From SAR324 cluster bacterium (GTDB taxonomy: Bacteria > SAR324 > XYD2-FULL-50-16): DNA of 64,000 nucleotides. The position numbers and the translations under genes were made by a program. The notes below the pieces were generated by a model. The model was not told the DNA's origin and did not search any database. It saw nothing but the letters and a program-made list of their open reading frames with translations. Within the stretch, counting starts at the first letter, position 1. Every line of letters begins with the position of its first letter. Shown here piece by piece: positions 36,998 through 46,746 of this stretch. Location of the stretch: positions 340,261 to 404,260 of the forward strand of contig JANQGX010000012.1 of assembly GCA_028282885.1 (NCBI GenBank), given 5' to 3'.

Positions 36998-38488
36998 TTA
37001 ATTTCTCCTGAGTTGCTGTTTTATTCCCTGAAAAAGGGAAATCGCACACAAGATCAGAATAATAGCTGAAATGGGACGTGTGACCAGTTGCAGCAGAAAC
37101 GCAGTTACATCACCATGTACCAGGGCCAGCGACCGGCTCAATTCCCCTTCTGCCATCGTTCCAAGAACAAGTCCCAGAACCATGGGCGCCCTAGGGATGT
37201 CAAAAAACTGCATGACAAAGCCGCAAAAACCGACAAAGAGCATAATCCAAATGTCATCGACGGATCCCCGAATTGCGTAAGAGCCGACAACAGCAAGGGC
37301 CAGAATTGAAGGTGCCAGAATCGACTTGGGGACCTGAATCAGGCGAACGCAATACTTGGCCATAAAGAGACCCACCGGCACAAAGAGGATATTTGAGACA
37401 AACAGGCTCAGGATGAAACTGTAGACAATATCCGCATTGACGGTGAAGAGCTCTGCGCCGGGTCGGAGACCGTGAATCATTATACCGCCCAACAACACTG
37501 CGGTAACGGGATTGCCCGGAACGCCGAGGGTCAGCAGGGGTATCAGCGTGCCACCGGTAACCGCATTATTAGCAGTTTCCGAGGCAACAACCCCTTCGCT
37601 GCAACCCGTACCGAATTTTTCAGGCGTTTTGGAGGACCGTTTCGCTCCATCATAAGCCATGAATCCCCCGATGCTGCATCCCACTCCCGGAATGATGCCG
37701 ATCATAATACCAATCAGGCTTGATCGGATCAGGTTCAACTTTTGACCAATAACTTCCGGAAGAAAAGCAAAAGGATTTGATTTATCGGTATCCAGTTTGA
37801 TCTTTTCGCCCGAAGCACGGGTTACCAGCATATCTATTACCTCCGGGATGGAATAAAGCCCGATCAGCGAAACAACCAGGGGTATACCATCATACAGGGC
37901 GGGGATTTCATAGGTGAAGCGCATGAAACCCGTCAAAGGGTGATTACCGATGGTGCTTAGAAAAAGCCCGATAACGCCGGCTATCAATCCTTTTTCCACG
38001 TCCTTTCCCGAAAGGGAGGAGATAACAGTGATCCCGAAAACAGCCAGCAAAAAATACTCCGGCGAGCCAAAGCGCAGCGAGAACTCCGCCAACGGCGGTG
38101 CGATAAACAACAAAGCCAGCACACTGATCAGCCCTCCGACACAGGATCCAAAAGTTGCCAATGCCAATGCCCTGGTAGACTGCCCCTTTTTGGTCATGGG
38201 GTGACCATCAAGCAGGGTTGCGACGGCAGCAGGTGTCCCGGGAATGTTCAGCAATATGGCGCTGATGGCTCCGCTATAGGTGGAAGCGAGATAGATTCCA
38301 CCGAGCATTGCCAAGCCCACAGCCGGCGGCATGGAAAAGGTAATCGGAATCAGCAGGGCGATGCCCATTGTGCTGGTCAAACCCGGTAAAACGCCGATCA
38401 ACACTCCCCCGACAACACCACCGGCAATGGCAGTCAACATGCTAAGACTGAAAAGCAGGGTTATTCCCAGTAAAATATTCTCAAACAA
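36998..38488 (-). CDS. TTT transporter large membrane subunit, TctA family
   Basis: 496 residues, polytopic. TctA marks: GVLPGLTSTMGIALLIPITF, YSGAISAILLNIPGTPAAVATLLDGHP, GIIPGVGCSIGGFMAYDGAKR and PLLTLGVPGNPVTAVLLGGIMIHGLRPGAELF. Last gene of the third TTT operon in transcription order (enzyme, TctC, TctB, TctA). Confidence 0.95.
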   Translation of the reverse strand: MFENILLGITLLFSLSMLTAIAGGVVGGVLIGVLPGLTSTMGIALLIPITFSMPPAVGLAMLGGIYLASTYSGAISAILLNIPGTPAAVATLLDGHPMTKKGQSTRALALATFGSCVGGLISVLALLFIAPPLAEFSLRFGSPEYFLLAVFGITVISSLSGKDVEKGLIAGVIGLFLSTIGNHPLTGFMRFTYEIPALYDGIPLVVSLIGLYSIPEVIDMLVTRASGEKIKLDTDKSNPFAFLPEVIGQKLNLIRSSLIGIMIGIIPGVGCSIGGFMAYDGAKRSSKTPEKFGTGCSEGVVASETANNAVTGGTLIPLLTLGVPGNPVTAVLLGGIMIHGLRPGAELFTVNADIVYSFILSLFVSNILFVPVGLFMAKYCVRLIQVPKSILAPSILALAVVGSYAIRGSVDDIWIMLFVGFCGFVMQFFDIPRAPMVLGLVLGTMAEGELSRSLALVHGDVTAFLLQLVTRPISAIILILCAISLFQGIKQQLRRN

Positions 38489-38502
38489 ATGAAACCTCCG
38501 TT

Positions 38503-39009
38503 TTACATGAAAAGCAGGCTTTCAGGTCTGGAAACACCCAGAAGATGAAAAAAGATGGTATAGAGCAGGACTGTCAATCCCACTGAAATCGAGCCGGTAA
38601 TCACCGGCCTCCTGAATCCGAAAATCAGCATCATGGCAGCCAGGTAGATAATCGACGCCAGTTCATAGTTTACAAGGGTTAATAGCAGGCCATATATAAT
38701 AATACTTGTAAACACCATCCCGGCCGACCTGATAGCCCTCCATTCCGCGGAGAGTGTAGAGGCATCTGTCTCAATGGTCTTTCCGACAGACCGCTCTTTC
38801 CTCTGTCTCAAACTCAGGCGGATAATGAGCAACAGAGCCAGTAAACCGAGAAGAACGGATAGAACCCTTGGAAAAAATGCGGATTCCACCGGATAGGAAA
38901 AGGCCTGGTAGCCCAGGTAAGCGGCCAGAATCAAGGTTCCCGACGCAAATACCCTGTCCTTGTTCAACCGGCTGATCAAACGGTCCTGTCTGTTTGTTTC
39001 AAACGACAT
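38503..39009 (-). CDS. TTT transporter small membrane subunit, TctB family
   Basis: 168 residues, four hydrophobic segments with the TctB pattern LGYQAFSYPVESAFFPRVLSVLLGLLALLLI after a charged start. Placed 14 bp before tctA and 15 bp after tctC, so the three are one transcript. Confidence 0.88.
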   Translation of the reverse strand: MSFETNRQDRLISRLNKDRVFASGTLILAAYLGYQAFSYPVESAFFPRVLSVLLGLLALLLIIRLSLRQRKERSVGKTIETDASTLSAEWRAIRSAGMVFTSIIIYGLLLTLVNYELASIIYLAAMMLIFGFRRPVITGSISVGLTVLLYTIFFHLLGVSRPESLLFM

Positions 39010-39024
39010 GGTTCTGTCTCCTTC

Positions 39025-40023
39025 TTATTTCAGCAGATCGATGTATTCCCTGGTGTCCTTTTCCGCCTGTTCCAGAAATTGATTGAACTGGTCGGCATCC
39101 ATGAATTTCAAAGGAAGTCCCATTTTGTTGGCGCGATCCAGAAAACCGGGATCTTTCATTACCTTGGCAAAAGCCTGTTGCAGGTATTCCACCTGCTCGG
39201 CAGATACACCCTTCGGTGCGGCGATACCTCTCATGGATGCTCCAATGCAGGGAATTTCGATTCCGGAAGCTGTTTTGATCGTCGGAACACCGGGCAGGTA
39301 GGGATAGGGATCATCAGAAAATATTGCCAGCGCTCTTAAACGACCGTTTTTGATATGAGTGGTCGCGGAACTGGCACTGGGGACAGCCGCATCAACCTGA
39401 CCTCCCAGCAGTGATGTTATGGCGGGACCGGATCCGTTATAGGAGACAAAATTGAAATCGATATCCAGTTTCTTTTCGGCGACAATCAATTGCAACTGGT
39501 TGTTGGATTGCGGTCCGTCTCCTCCTACATTGATTTTTCCGGGATTTTCGCGGGACGCCCGAATCAAATCATCAAGAGACTGATATGGACTATCCGCTTT
39601 CACGGCCAGAACAACCGGGTCCATCTGGATATTGGCGATGGGCACGAAGTCCGACATCTCATAGGGGACATTCTGGCGCAGCATCTTAACCATAAAAATG
39701 GATGGGATGTTGATGAATCCAATTTTGTAACCGTCAGCCTTGCTGTTGGCCAGAGCCGTAAAGCCGATTTGGCCGCCTGCACCCGGTTTATTCTGAATAA
39801 CCAGCCGCTGACCGAGGTGGGGTTGAACGAACTTGGCGACAATCCTGGCAGCCGTATCAGTGCCACCGCCAGGTGAATAGGCCACAATCATCGTGATCGG
39901 TTTTCTGGGGTAGGCAGCCTGGAGAGAAGTTGTTCCCAATCCGACAAGTAATCCCAAAGCCAAAAGAATCAAGATGTTGCCGTAAAACACTCCGGTTGCT
40001 TTTTTCATAGATTTTCGCTTCAT
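39025..40023 (-). CDS. TTT transporter periplasmic binding protein, TctC/BUG family
   Basis: 332 residues from ATG 40023, preceded by AGGAGG six bases upstream; a longer frame running into the upstream gene is not used. Sec signal to about residue 38 (LQAA). Conserved TctC loops: AYSPGGGTDTAARIVAKFV and IQNKPGAGGQIGFTALANSKADGY, then IAAPKGVSAEQVEYLQQAF. Binds the imported anion for TctAB of the same operon. Confidence 0.93.
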   Translation of the reverse strand: MKRKSMKKATGVFYGNILILLALGLLVGLGTTSLQAAYPRKPITMIVAYSPGGGTDTAARIVAKFVQPHLGQRLVIQNKPGAGGQIGFTALANSKADGYKIGFINIPSIFMVKMLRQNVPYEMSDFVPIANIQMDPVVLAVKADSPYQSLDDLIRASRENPGKINVGGDGPQSNNQLQLIVAEKKLDIDFNFVSYNGSGPAITSLLGGQVDAAVPSASSATTHIKNGRLRALAIFSDDPYPYLPGVPTIKTASGIEIPCIGASMRGIAAPKGVSAEQVEYLQQAFAKVMKDPGFLDRANKMGLPLKFMDADQFNQFLEQAEKDTREYIDLLK

Positions 40024-40039
40024 TTTTAATCCTCCTTTT

Positions 40040-41014
40040 TTATTTGGGTAAATTAACATTTTCACGATCAATCACAACATGGTCATCCACCTTAACCTGG
40101 GGAGCCCACATCAAAAGATCATAGTGAATCGGACTTTTGATGTTACCTCCCAGGGTGATACTGGTTCCAATACCGATGTGACAGGTGGAAATCACACCTT
40201 CATCCTCAAGCATGATGCCACATAGACGACATTTGGGATTTAAACCGACTCCCAGTTCCGCGATATTGTAGACATTGGCATCACCGTGGCTTTCAAGATC
40301 CCCCTTGAGAATCTCAGCCTGTCTGCCACCACTGATATCCGTTATGAAACCATCCTTAACCATCACCTCCATCGGATCTTCAATCACGCCTATTCCCAGG
40401 TAGGGAATGCTGGCGTCCACCACAATCCGGCCGTTGGCTGTTCCTTCAACAGGCGAAACATTTGCTTCCACTGTGGGCGCAGTCGAAAACTGACCGGGTT
40501 CAACGATACAATAAAGGGCATTACCACGGCGATCTTCTATGTTCATGTGCAGATCGGTCCCACCCGGCGTGGTCAGGTGAATCCGTTTTCCGTTTTTAAA
40601 TGAATCAGCGACCCCGAGGCAAATTGGCTTCAACTCATTGAAATCCGCCTCTAATCCTCCCCTGATCATCATCTCCTCAGTGAAATCGGTCATGACGATT
40701 AACCGGGTACCCATGGCCGCTGCGTTCTTTACAGCATGGGTATGGGTGATGGAGTAACTCACAGGGACGAAAACCACGTCGGCCGCTTTCATCGCTTCCG
40801 CGACAGAATTTGGCGGCTCCTGCCCCGCACGTTGCCGGGGCTGCATTACCATCACCATTGTTTCAGCGCCTCGGTCGGTTGCTACTGCGGCGATAGCTTC
40901 AGCTATTGCCACCTTGGTGAAATCCGTAACCACCAGCACCGATTCTCCCGGTTTAACCCCGGTACACGTATCCACAAGTGTTTTTGCTCCTTTTAACATC
41001 ATCAGATCTTTCAT
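40040..41014 (-). CDS. M29 aminopeptidase-like / NicX-like metalloprotein
   Basis: 324 residues from ATG 41014 (AGGAG upstream; a TTG six bases earlier is less likely). Resembles the thermophilic-aminopeptidase (M29)/2,5-dihydroxypyridine dioxygenase superfamily: VKPGESVLVVTD start, VPVSYSITHTHAVKNAAAMGTRLIV, and the metal-rich C-terminal half with NIAELGVGLNP, EGVISTCHIGIGTSITLGG and IHYDLLMWAP (Glu/His/Asp ligands). Members include peptidases and ring-opening dioxygenases. Being first in a TTT operon, it probably acts on the imported acid, for example as amidase or ring-cleaving enzyme; not resolved. Confidence 0.72.
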   Translation of the reverse strand: MKDLMMLKGAKTLVDTCTGVKPGESVLVVTDFTKVAIAEAIAAVATDRGAETMVMVMQPRQRAGQEPPNSVAEAMKAADVVFVPVSYSITHTHAVKNAAAMGTRLIVMTDFTEEMMIRGGLEADFNELKPICLGVADSFKNGKRIHLTTPGGTDLHMNIEDRRGNALYCIVEPGQFSTAPTVEANVSPVEGTANGRIVVDASIPYLGIGVIEDPMEVMVKDGFITDISGGRQAEILKGDLESHGDANVYNIAELGVGLNPKCRLCGIMLEDEGVISTCHIGIGTSITLGGNIKSPIHYDLLMWAPQVKVDDHVVIDRENVNLPK

Positions 41015-41211
41015 CGTCAACTCCTGATTCTCCTTCTATTACTAAAAACCGAACTCAAATCGACCTTTGCGATCTCCCTGTAAAAGCAGATTTGTCGCAT
41101 GCCTCATTGTTCGGTATTCCCATGTATCCAGTCCGGTGAGGTTCAAGCACCGGATATGGAAGTAAACTATTCTGACATCATCCTGTTATCCTGTCCGTAC
41201 CAGTTAAAGCA

Positions 41212-41257
41212 ATAAAAAAACCAGCACTTCAGCAGGAATCCTGTGGATTCCTGCTGA
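41212..41257 (-). terminator. intrinsic terminator after the HutC-type regulator gene
   Basis: A perfect 13-bp stem (TCAGCAGGAATCC at 41229-41241 against 41245-41257) with a 3-base loop lies 18 bp beyond the regulator stop codon. On the minus strand a T-run begins about nine bases after the stem. It separates the regulator transcript from TTT operon 3. Confidence 0.7.
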
Positions 41258-41274
41258 ACCGCCGGCTTTTCAAC

Positions 41275-42084
41275 TCATTGACCTTTGATCACCAGCAGAT
41301 GGCGACAACGGTCGCCCCTGAAGACTCTTTTGGTAATTGCTACCGCTTCTCCCTGGCTGTCAAAGGATATTCTTTCAAACATCAATCCGGCTGCCAGTTG
41401 GTCTTTGATCTCCAGAATTTTCCGTTCCCCTTCATCAAGAATCACCGGCTCCACAAAAACCTTGGCATCACCAAGCCGGGTGCTGTACTCCGAACCCAGG
41501 TGTTTAAGAAAAATATCTGTCTTGAGGAAATCCTCCACCCGAAGATCCGGAAATCTCGCCAGGGGCATGTAAATCTTCTCGATAAACACCGGTTCACTGT
41601 TGACAGAACGCAATCTTACCACTTTGAAAACCGGCTCTCCCTCTGCAAGTCTCATTAAGCGCTGGACCCTTCCGGGTGTGGTCAGGACCTCGTGATTAAG
41701 GACGCTTACAGAAGCAGTATAACCTTTTTCCAACATCTGCAGGTCAAAGTTGTGATATCCCAACAGATCCTGTTCAATTTTGGGACGACGCTCAATGCGA
41801 GTACCGACTCCTCTCTCCTTGCGAATGAGGCCTTCTTCGCGGAGCAGTTGTATTGCCTGACGCACTGTGCTTCTACTGACATTGTAGCTGTCACATAGTT
41901 CTCTCTCTGAAGGAAGAAGTTCCCCGGAATCGAATGCACCGGAACTGATCTGACCACGCAGCGTGTTGGCCAGTTGCAGGTAGTAGGGAATGGCGCTGTC
42001 TTTGTCTACAAAACTCAATAGTCGTCTCTTCAGTTTGAAAACGGTTGATGGCTTGGTACGGTTGTCATGACCAGTAGATATCAC
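41275..42084 (-). CDS. GntR-family regulator, HutC/UTRA subgroup
   Basis: Up to 269 residues; a start at one of the early codons is uncertain because no clear ribosome binding site is seen. Winged helix: IPYYLQLANTLRGQISSGAF, LLPSERELCDSYNVSRSTVRQAIQLLREEGLIRKERGVGT. The UTRA ligand domain follows (about 110-265) with FKVVRLRSVNSEPVFIEKIYMP and FERISFDSQGEAVAITKRVFRGDR. HutC-type repressors answer to small metabolites. It lies just upstream of TTT operon 3 on the same strand, so control of that operon is likely. Confidence 0.87.
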   Translation of the reverse strand: MISTGHDNRTKPSTVFKLKRRLLSFVDKDSAIPYYLQLANTLRGQISSGAFDSGELLPSERELCDSYNVSRSTVRQAIQLLREEGLIRKERGVGTRIERRPKIEQDLLGYHNFDLQMLEKGYTASVSVLNHEVLTTPGRVQRLMRLAEGEPVFKVVRLRSVNSEPVFIEKIYMPLARFPDLRVEDFLKTDIFLKHLGSEYSTRLGDAKVFVEPVILDEGERKILEIKDQLAAGLMFERISFDSQGEAVAITKRVFRGDRCRHLLVIKGQ

Positions 42085-42258
42085 TCAATTTTTCTGCCTG
42101 TCAAGATCTTTTTTGAGAAGGTTAGGAAGTTGAAGCGATTCAGGGCTATACACCCGGATTGCGGGAAACGGTGGCAGGGAAAGCGAAAAGCGGGGCGTTC
42201 TCCTCCTGTTATGATGGAAGGGCCTGCTTGAGGGTGGAATTTCGGGATTAAATAAATC

Positions 42259-43197
42259 TCAGGCCAGGAAGCCTTCGTAGTTTTCCAGGACATTCATTCG
42301 GTTGATACTGGCAACCGGGCAGAGTGAGCGCAGAACAACCTCTTCGATGGTGCTGCCCAGGATGTCTTTTTTGTGAAAGATACTTCCGGTGTGGTGAGCC
42401 ATGGCAATGAGGTCGATGTCCTGCTCTCTCGCGTATTTCAGAATTTCCACATAGGGGATGCCTTCCCAGACGGCTGTTTCGATCTTCATATAGCCATCCA
42501 TTTCAGGTAGATAGATCTCCTCCATGCGATTTCTGGCCTGGTTGACCAGCTCTTCGATTTCTGATTGGGTCGGCACTTTTCCGAATTGTCTGCCGGTGAT
42601 GTCAACGGCATGAAAGAGGTGAAGTTTGCTTTTGTTCACCTTGGCAAATTTAAGGGCAAATCGGAACGCTGCCAGCGAAGCTTTCGAAAAGTCGGTGCCA
42701 CAGAGGATGTTTCTCAGGTTCCAGAGATTTTTAGTGAAGGGACGGCTGATGATCAAAACCGGACAGGGCGCGCTTTTGGCGACTCTTTGCATGGTATCAC
42801 CGGTCACATTGCGGTAGCGAATAGCTTCTGCATCTTCTACCTGGTGATGAGCACCCATGATGACTGCATCAATCTTTTCCTTCTTGATTTTTCTCAGAAT
42901 TTCAGTCCCTGGTGCGCCAATGGTGCAGTCGATTTCACAATTGCTGTATTGGTCAATCAGCTCGGAATAGGTGTCTGCGATCTCCTCCTTGACGAGGGTA
43001 TCATATTCTTTACTATAGGTCTCTTTTTCCCCGGTTTTGACATTGATAACAAAGCGACTGTAGCCATGACTGGGAAGACCGAATACGTGGTAGATATAGA
43101 GTTTTGCGTTGTATTTCATCGCCATGTCAAAAGCATAGCTGGCAGCATCATCGCAATCCGGGGAAACAGTCGTCGCAAAAAGTATGTTTTTAAACAT
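42259..43197 (-). CDS. tandem universal stress protein (UspA)
   Basis: 312 residues with two Usp domains: 1-150 (MFKNILFATTVSPDCDDAA ... MGAHHQVEDAEAIRYRNVTGDTMQRV) and 155-300 (ILCGTDFSKASLAAF ... MAHHTGSIFHKKDILGSTIEEVVLRSLCPV). The second keeps a G-x2-G-x9-G-like nucleotide loop, so ATP binding is possible. It follows hmcF by 71 bp on the same strand and could be the last gene of the hmc transcript, linking redox-complex expression to stress handling; that is inference. Confidence 0.88.
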   Translation of the reverse strand: MFKNILFATTVSPDCDDAASYAFDMAMKYNAKLYIYHVFGLPSHGYSRFVINVKTGEKETYSKEYDTLVKEEIADTYSELIDQYSNCEIDCTIGAPGTEILRKIKKEKIDAVIMGAHHQVEDAEAIRYRNVTGDTMQRVAKSAPCPVLIISRPFTKNLWNLRNILCGTDFSKASLAAFRFALKFAKVNKSKLHLFHAVDITGRQFGKVPTQSEIEELVNQARNRMEEIYLPEMDGYMKIETAVWEGIPYVEILKYAREQDIDLIAMAHHTGSIFHKKDILGSTIEEVVLRSLCPVASINRMNVLENYEGFLA

Positions 43198-43268
43198 GTT
43201 GTTCCTTTAATGATTCAATTGGTAAATGCTGATGGATCAACCATGATTTGATATCCGGACTCCTGATG

Positions 43269-44654
43269 CTACTCCTCTTCGGGTTTAAAGTGATCCGGTA
43301 TAATGGCCATATCGAGCAGAAGCGGTTTCAGAAAACTCCACTTGATCCCGATTTTGTAAATCCCCTCCATGTCTCTAATAGCATCCCAGCAATTGTGGCA
43401 AGGTGCAATCACAAATTTGGCCCCGGTTGCGAGAATCTGATCCCTTTTGACTTTCAGGCCGGCGTTTCGCTGTTTATGATACCGACCGATACCATTCAAA
43501 CCTCCGCCCCCACCGCAGCAGAAATTGTGATCTTTGCAGGGGGTCATCTCCCTGAAATCTTCGGCAAGATAGCTCATGATTTCCCGGGTCACCTCCCGCA
43601 GCCCTCCATTTCTTATATAGTTACACGAATCCTGAAGGGTTACCGGCTCCTTGATTTTTTTTGACGGATCAATTTTGAGTTTACCGGATCTCAGAACTTC
43701 CGCCACCCATTCCACGTAATGGATGCTTTCGATAGGTGTTTTTCCGGATTTCAGACCCGCCCAATAAGGACCTTCCAGAATTGTCGCGCGGTAGGCGTGA
43801 CCACATTCCGTAACAACCATTCGTTTGGGCTTGAGCCGATCCATGGCATCATAGACATTTTCCACCTGCATTTTGCAACCTTCCCAGTCGCCGGCAAACA
43901 TGGTGAGACTGGTCTCTTCCCACCCTTCGCTGGGAACGGTCCAGTTTTCTCCTGCCAGGTTAAAGAGGATAGCGGCTTCGCTGATGTCTTCCGGATAGTG
44001 TTTGGCTTCCCGTGCGTTCAGGGTATAGAGAATATCGGCATTTTCCTTGTCCACGGGGATTTTCATGCCGGGGTATTCGTCTTCTATTCCTTCCTCCTCG
44101 AATTCCACCGTGTCTACCCAATCTTCGGTGGTGACGTCCATCTGGGCTCGATAAACCCGGTGCATCCCGGACCCGATCTTCATTTCCCAGGGGACAAATC
44201 CCTGGGAGAAGCAGAGTCCCCGGACATAGCTGAACATAACGCCCATATCAATACCAAAGGGGCAGTAGATGGCACAGCGATTACAACAGGTGCATTTGCT
44301 CCAGGCCGTATCCATTGTCATTCGCATGAACTCATTATCGACTTTTCCCTTTTTGCGAACAATTTCGCCCAGTGTGGATTGGATTTTATAAGAGGGGACC
44401 TGGGTGGGATCCTTGTCGTTTGCCAGATAGAAAAAGCAGCTATCAGCGCACATACCGCAACGGGCGCAGATTTCAATCCAGGTTTTGAGACGGGAAAGGA
44501 AGGTTTTCCGGATGGAGGACCACAAGGCATCCTGATCCACATCCAGGCTTTCCATCTCTTCATAGTATTTTCTTCCGCCCCTGTCGGCCATTAATTCCTT
44601 CAGCTCTTCCTCGGTATTGATCGGTTTTCTGTTACAGAGCTTGCCTTCCGCCAT
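43269..44654 (-). CDS. hmcF: HmcF: HdrD-like iron-sulfur protein of the Hmc complex
   Basis: 461 residues from ATG 44654 (AAAGG upstream; a TTG at 44672 is less likely). Two 4Fe-4S motifs, [11 protein letters not shown] and [12 protein letters not shown], then two heterodisulfide-reductase CCG-type segments (TECGHAYR with LQDSCNYI, and [14 protein letters not shown] with APCHNCWD). HdrD-like subunits pass electrons on the cytoplasmic side to an as yet undefined acceptor, thought to be a thiol/disulfide or another redox protein. It is the final hmc gene, after hmcE, matching the A-F order of the Hmc complex. Confidence 0.9.
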   Translation of the reverse strand: MAEGKLCNRKPINTEEELKELMADRGGRKYYEEMESLDVDQDALWSSIRKTFLSRLKTWIEICARCGMCADSCFFYLANDKDPTQVPSYKIQSTLGEIVRKKGKVDNEFMRMTMDTAWSKCTCCNRCAIYCPFGIDMGVMFSYVRGLCFSQGFVPWEMKIGSGMHRVYRAQMDVTTEDWVDTVEFEEEGIEDEYPGMKIPVDKENADILYTLNAREAKHYPEDISEAAILFNLAGENWTVPSEGWEETSLTMFAGDWEGCKMQVENVYDAMDRLKPKRMVVTECGHAYRATILEGPYWAGLKSGKTPIESIHYVEWVAEVLRSGKLKIDPSKKIKEPVTLQDSCNYIRNGGLREVTREIMSYLAEDFREMTPCKDHNFCCGGGGGLNGIGRYHKQRNAGLKVKRDQILATGAKFVIAPCHNCWDAIRDMEGIYKIGIKWSFLKPLLLDMAIIPDHFKPEEE

Positions 44655-44687
44655 AGTTTTTACCTTTAACAAAGAAGTTTAAATTCC

Positions 44688-45365
44688 TTACCAGACAAAA
44701 CCGCTGTTTTTCATACCGCCGCGTTTTATCCCAAAGTCCATTCCAATCTGTATTCGTGAGAGAAAAAAGAGTACAAAATGCGAGAGTTTGGTAAAGGGTA
44801 TTGCAATCAACATGAGTTCCCCGGAGAGAATATGCAGGATCACCCATAGTTCATAATCGAAAAACTGGTGATATGCGATAAAACCGGTCACAAATGGGGC
44901 CACCGCTATTAATAGAATCAGGTAGTCATAGGCTGTGGTGATGATCCGAACTTCCGTTAGGGCGATCCTGCGTATAATGAACAAAACCACCGCAATCATC
45001 ACCGCAATAGCCATAATATCTCCCACTGCCTCGGGAATAGTAATCAGGCTGACTCCCCACTTCTGTTTCAGTATGTAATTATGCGCCGGCAGGAAGATAG
45101 CCGATATCAGAAGCGAGAGATGAAATACAAAAGTGATGACCGTAAACACCGGATGGGATCTCCAGCCGTGGGTTCCGAAAGGAAGAATCCAGGATATCAC
45201 CGATCTGAAAGCACCTTTAACGCCGTATTTTGTGTTTACCCCGTAAGTGACCCTGTCCATCTTCCAGTTCAGGCCTTTTATATACAGCACGGTACGGACG
45301 ATCAGCCCAATGAAGAAGACTCCGAAGGCCAGCCAAGCCAAGGGTCCGGTTACGAATTGATACAT
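44688..45365 (-). CDS. hmcE: HmcE: NarI-like membrane b-type cytochrome
   Basis: 225 residues with five hydrophobic segments and the NarI/DsrM-like pattern; His candidates for b haem are in FGTHGWRSHPVFTVITFVFHLSLL and PAHNYIL near the first half and FIAYHQFFDYELWVILHILSGELML in the second. Membrane subunit that would exchange electrons with menaquinone and with the HdrD-like HmcF. The gene is 33 bp ahead of hmcF. Confidence 0.9.
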   Translation of the reverse strand: MYQFVTGPLAWLAFGVFFIGLIVRTVLYIKGLNWKMDRVTYGVNTKYGVKGAFRSVISWILPFGTHGWRSHPVFTVITFVFHLSLLISAIFLPAHNYILKQKWGVSLITIPEAVGDIMAIAVMIAVVLFIIRRIALTEVRIITTAYDYLILLIAVAPFVTGFIAYHQFFDYELWVILHILSGELMLIAIPFTKLSHFVLFFLSRIQIGMDFGIKRGGMKNSGFVW

Positions 45366-45408
45366 GAGTGACTCCCTTAATAATTCGTTTGGTTAAATTC
45401 TTGAAATA

Positions 45409-45537
45409 CTAATCGTCTCTTTCTGAAAGAAACACCCAGAAAAAACCGAAAAAACAGAGAGCGACTGCTATCAGCAGATAGGTGATCCCTTCGGCATGGG
45501 TTGTAAAATCCTGTAATGTATAAAAAACCTGTTCCAT
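45409..45537 (-). CDS. hmcD: HmcD: tiny single-span membrane subunit
   Basis: Only 42 residues, easily missed: MEQVFYTLQDFTTHAEG, then one hydrophobic helix (ITYLLIAVALCFFGFFWVFL) and a charged end SERDD. Located exactly between hmcC and hmcE, where the Hmc complex of Desulfovibrio has its roughly 5-6 kDa subunit. Starts 15 bp after hmcC stops. Its precise role in the complex is not known; size, topology and position make the call firm. Confidence 0.85.
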   Translation of the reverse strand: MEQVFYTLQDFTTHAEGITYLLIAVALCFFGFFWVFLSERDD

Positions 45538-45552
45538 AAAAGCCCCACCTGA

Positions 45553-46725
45553 TTAATGTGAAGAGGGATAATCCTTATGTTCGAAAAAAACCGGCATCAG
45601 TGACGTGATGACCCTGAAAGCCACCACGCCAACGGTAATCATGAACAATGTCAAAATCACTTCCAGTCCGCTGGGGAAATAGCGGTCAACGGGAGAAAGC
45701 TGCCAATTGAAAGCATAAGTTGAGATAAAGAATTTGTTATAGATGATACCGAGAATGGTCAAAACGGCTGTCCAGCGGATCAGCGTGATATTTTTCTCCC
45801 TGGCGCCGATGGCAAAGAGAATGGCGGGCAGGAGAATTCCGACCAGCATTTCAATCAGAAATAGCACGCCCCAGCTTGAAAACAGGTGATGCCAGCTATT
45901 AGCGGTTGAGATTCCGAATATCCTGATGAAAAAATAACCCACCAATACCATCGATATCGCTTTGGCAAATCCGAGCACCACCCCGGTTTTTTCCTCCTGG
46001 TAAGCGTGTCCGATATTGTCCGGCAGGTATCGTTCCGAAAGCCAAAACACAAAAATGACCATAGCCAGACCGCCATATATACTGGTGATGAAAAAGTAGA
46101 TTGGCAGATATCCTGAATACCAGAGGGGATGGAGTTTGGATGGTGCGCTCAAATAAAGTGCGCCAAGTGATGATTGATGGAGGGTGGAGAGGATAATTCC
46201 GAACATGGTCAAAGCCATGGTGGCTTTGACCGCAATATTCCTGATTTTCCGAAAACCGAGCCACTCCAGTCCGGCAGGCGAGAACTCCAGATACAGCACT
46301 ATCAGGTAGAAAGCCACACAGAGCCCAATTTCGAAGAGAACGGAGGTCGTTCCCTGGGACACGAAAAAGGGGTATGGCAGACGATAAGGTCTTCCCAGGT
46401 CATAGACGAGGGAAACAGCAAACAGCGTGTAGCCAAGCAATCCAATCAGTACAGCCGGTCGGACTGCTGAATGATAGCGCTTCATGCCGAATACGTAGAC
46501 AGCGGCACAGGTCGTATAACCGGCACCGGCCAGGGTTATCGCAACCAGTTTGAACCAGATCCAGATCCCCCAGGGATTGTAATCGGACAAGGCTGTCACG
46601 GCTCCCAGCCCTTGTGTAAATCGGATAATCGTGGCGTAAAGACCCGCAACCAGTATAATTCCGGAAATAATATTCACCGGGGTTAGCAGGGATTTTTTCC
46701 TTAATGCTTTTGTTTCGTCAACCAT
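45553..46725 (-). CDS. hmcC: HmcC: NrfD-like polytopic membrane subunit
   Basis: 390 residues from ATG 46725 (GGAG upstream; an in-frame TTG at 46740 overlaps that site). About ten hydrophobic segments in the NrfD/DsrP/PsrC style: SDYNPWGIWIWFKLVAITLAGAGY, YDLGRPYRLPYPFF, and SSTLHQSSLGALYLSAPSKLHPLWY. Such subunits anchor the ferredoxin-type subunit and interact with the quinone pool, in some family members with proton movement. Sits between hmcB and hmcD. Confidence 0.92.
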   Translation of the reverse strand: MVDETKALRKKSLLTPVNIISGIILVAGLYATIIRFTQGLGAVTALSDYNPWGIWIWFKLVAITLAGAGYTTCAAVYVFGMKRYHSAVRPAVLIGLLGYTLFAVSLVYDLGRPYRLPYPFFVSQGTTSVLFEIGLCVAFYLIVLYLEFSPAGLEWLGFRKIRNIAVKATMALTMFGIILSTLHQSSLGALYLSAPSKLHPLWYSGYLPIYFFITSIYGGLAMVIFVFWLSERYLPDNIGHAYQEEKTGVVLGFAKAISMVLVGYFFIRIFGISTANSWHHLFSSWGVLFLIEMLVGILLPAILFAIGAREKNITLIRWTAVLTILGIIYNKFFISTYAFNWQLSPVDRYFPSGLEVILTLFMITVGVVAFRVITSLMPVFFEHKDYPSSH

Positions 46726-46746
46726 CAGTTTTGTCTCCAAGGGATA

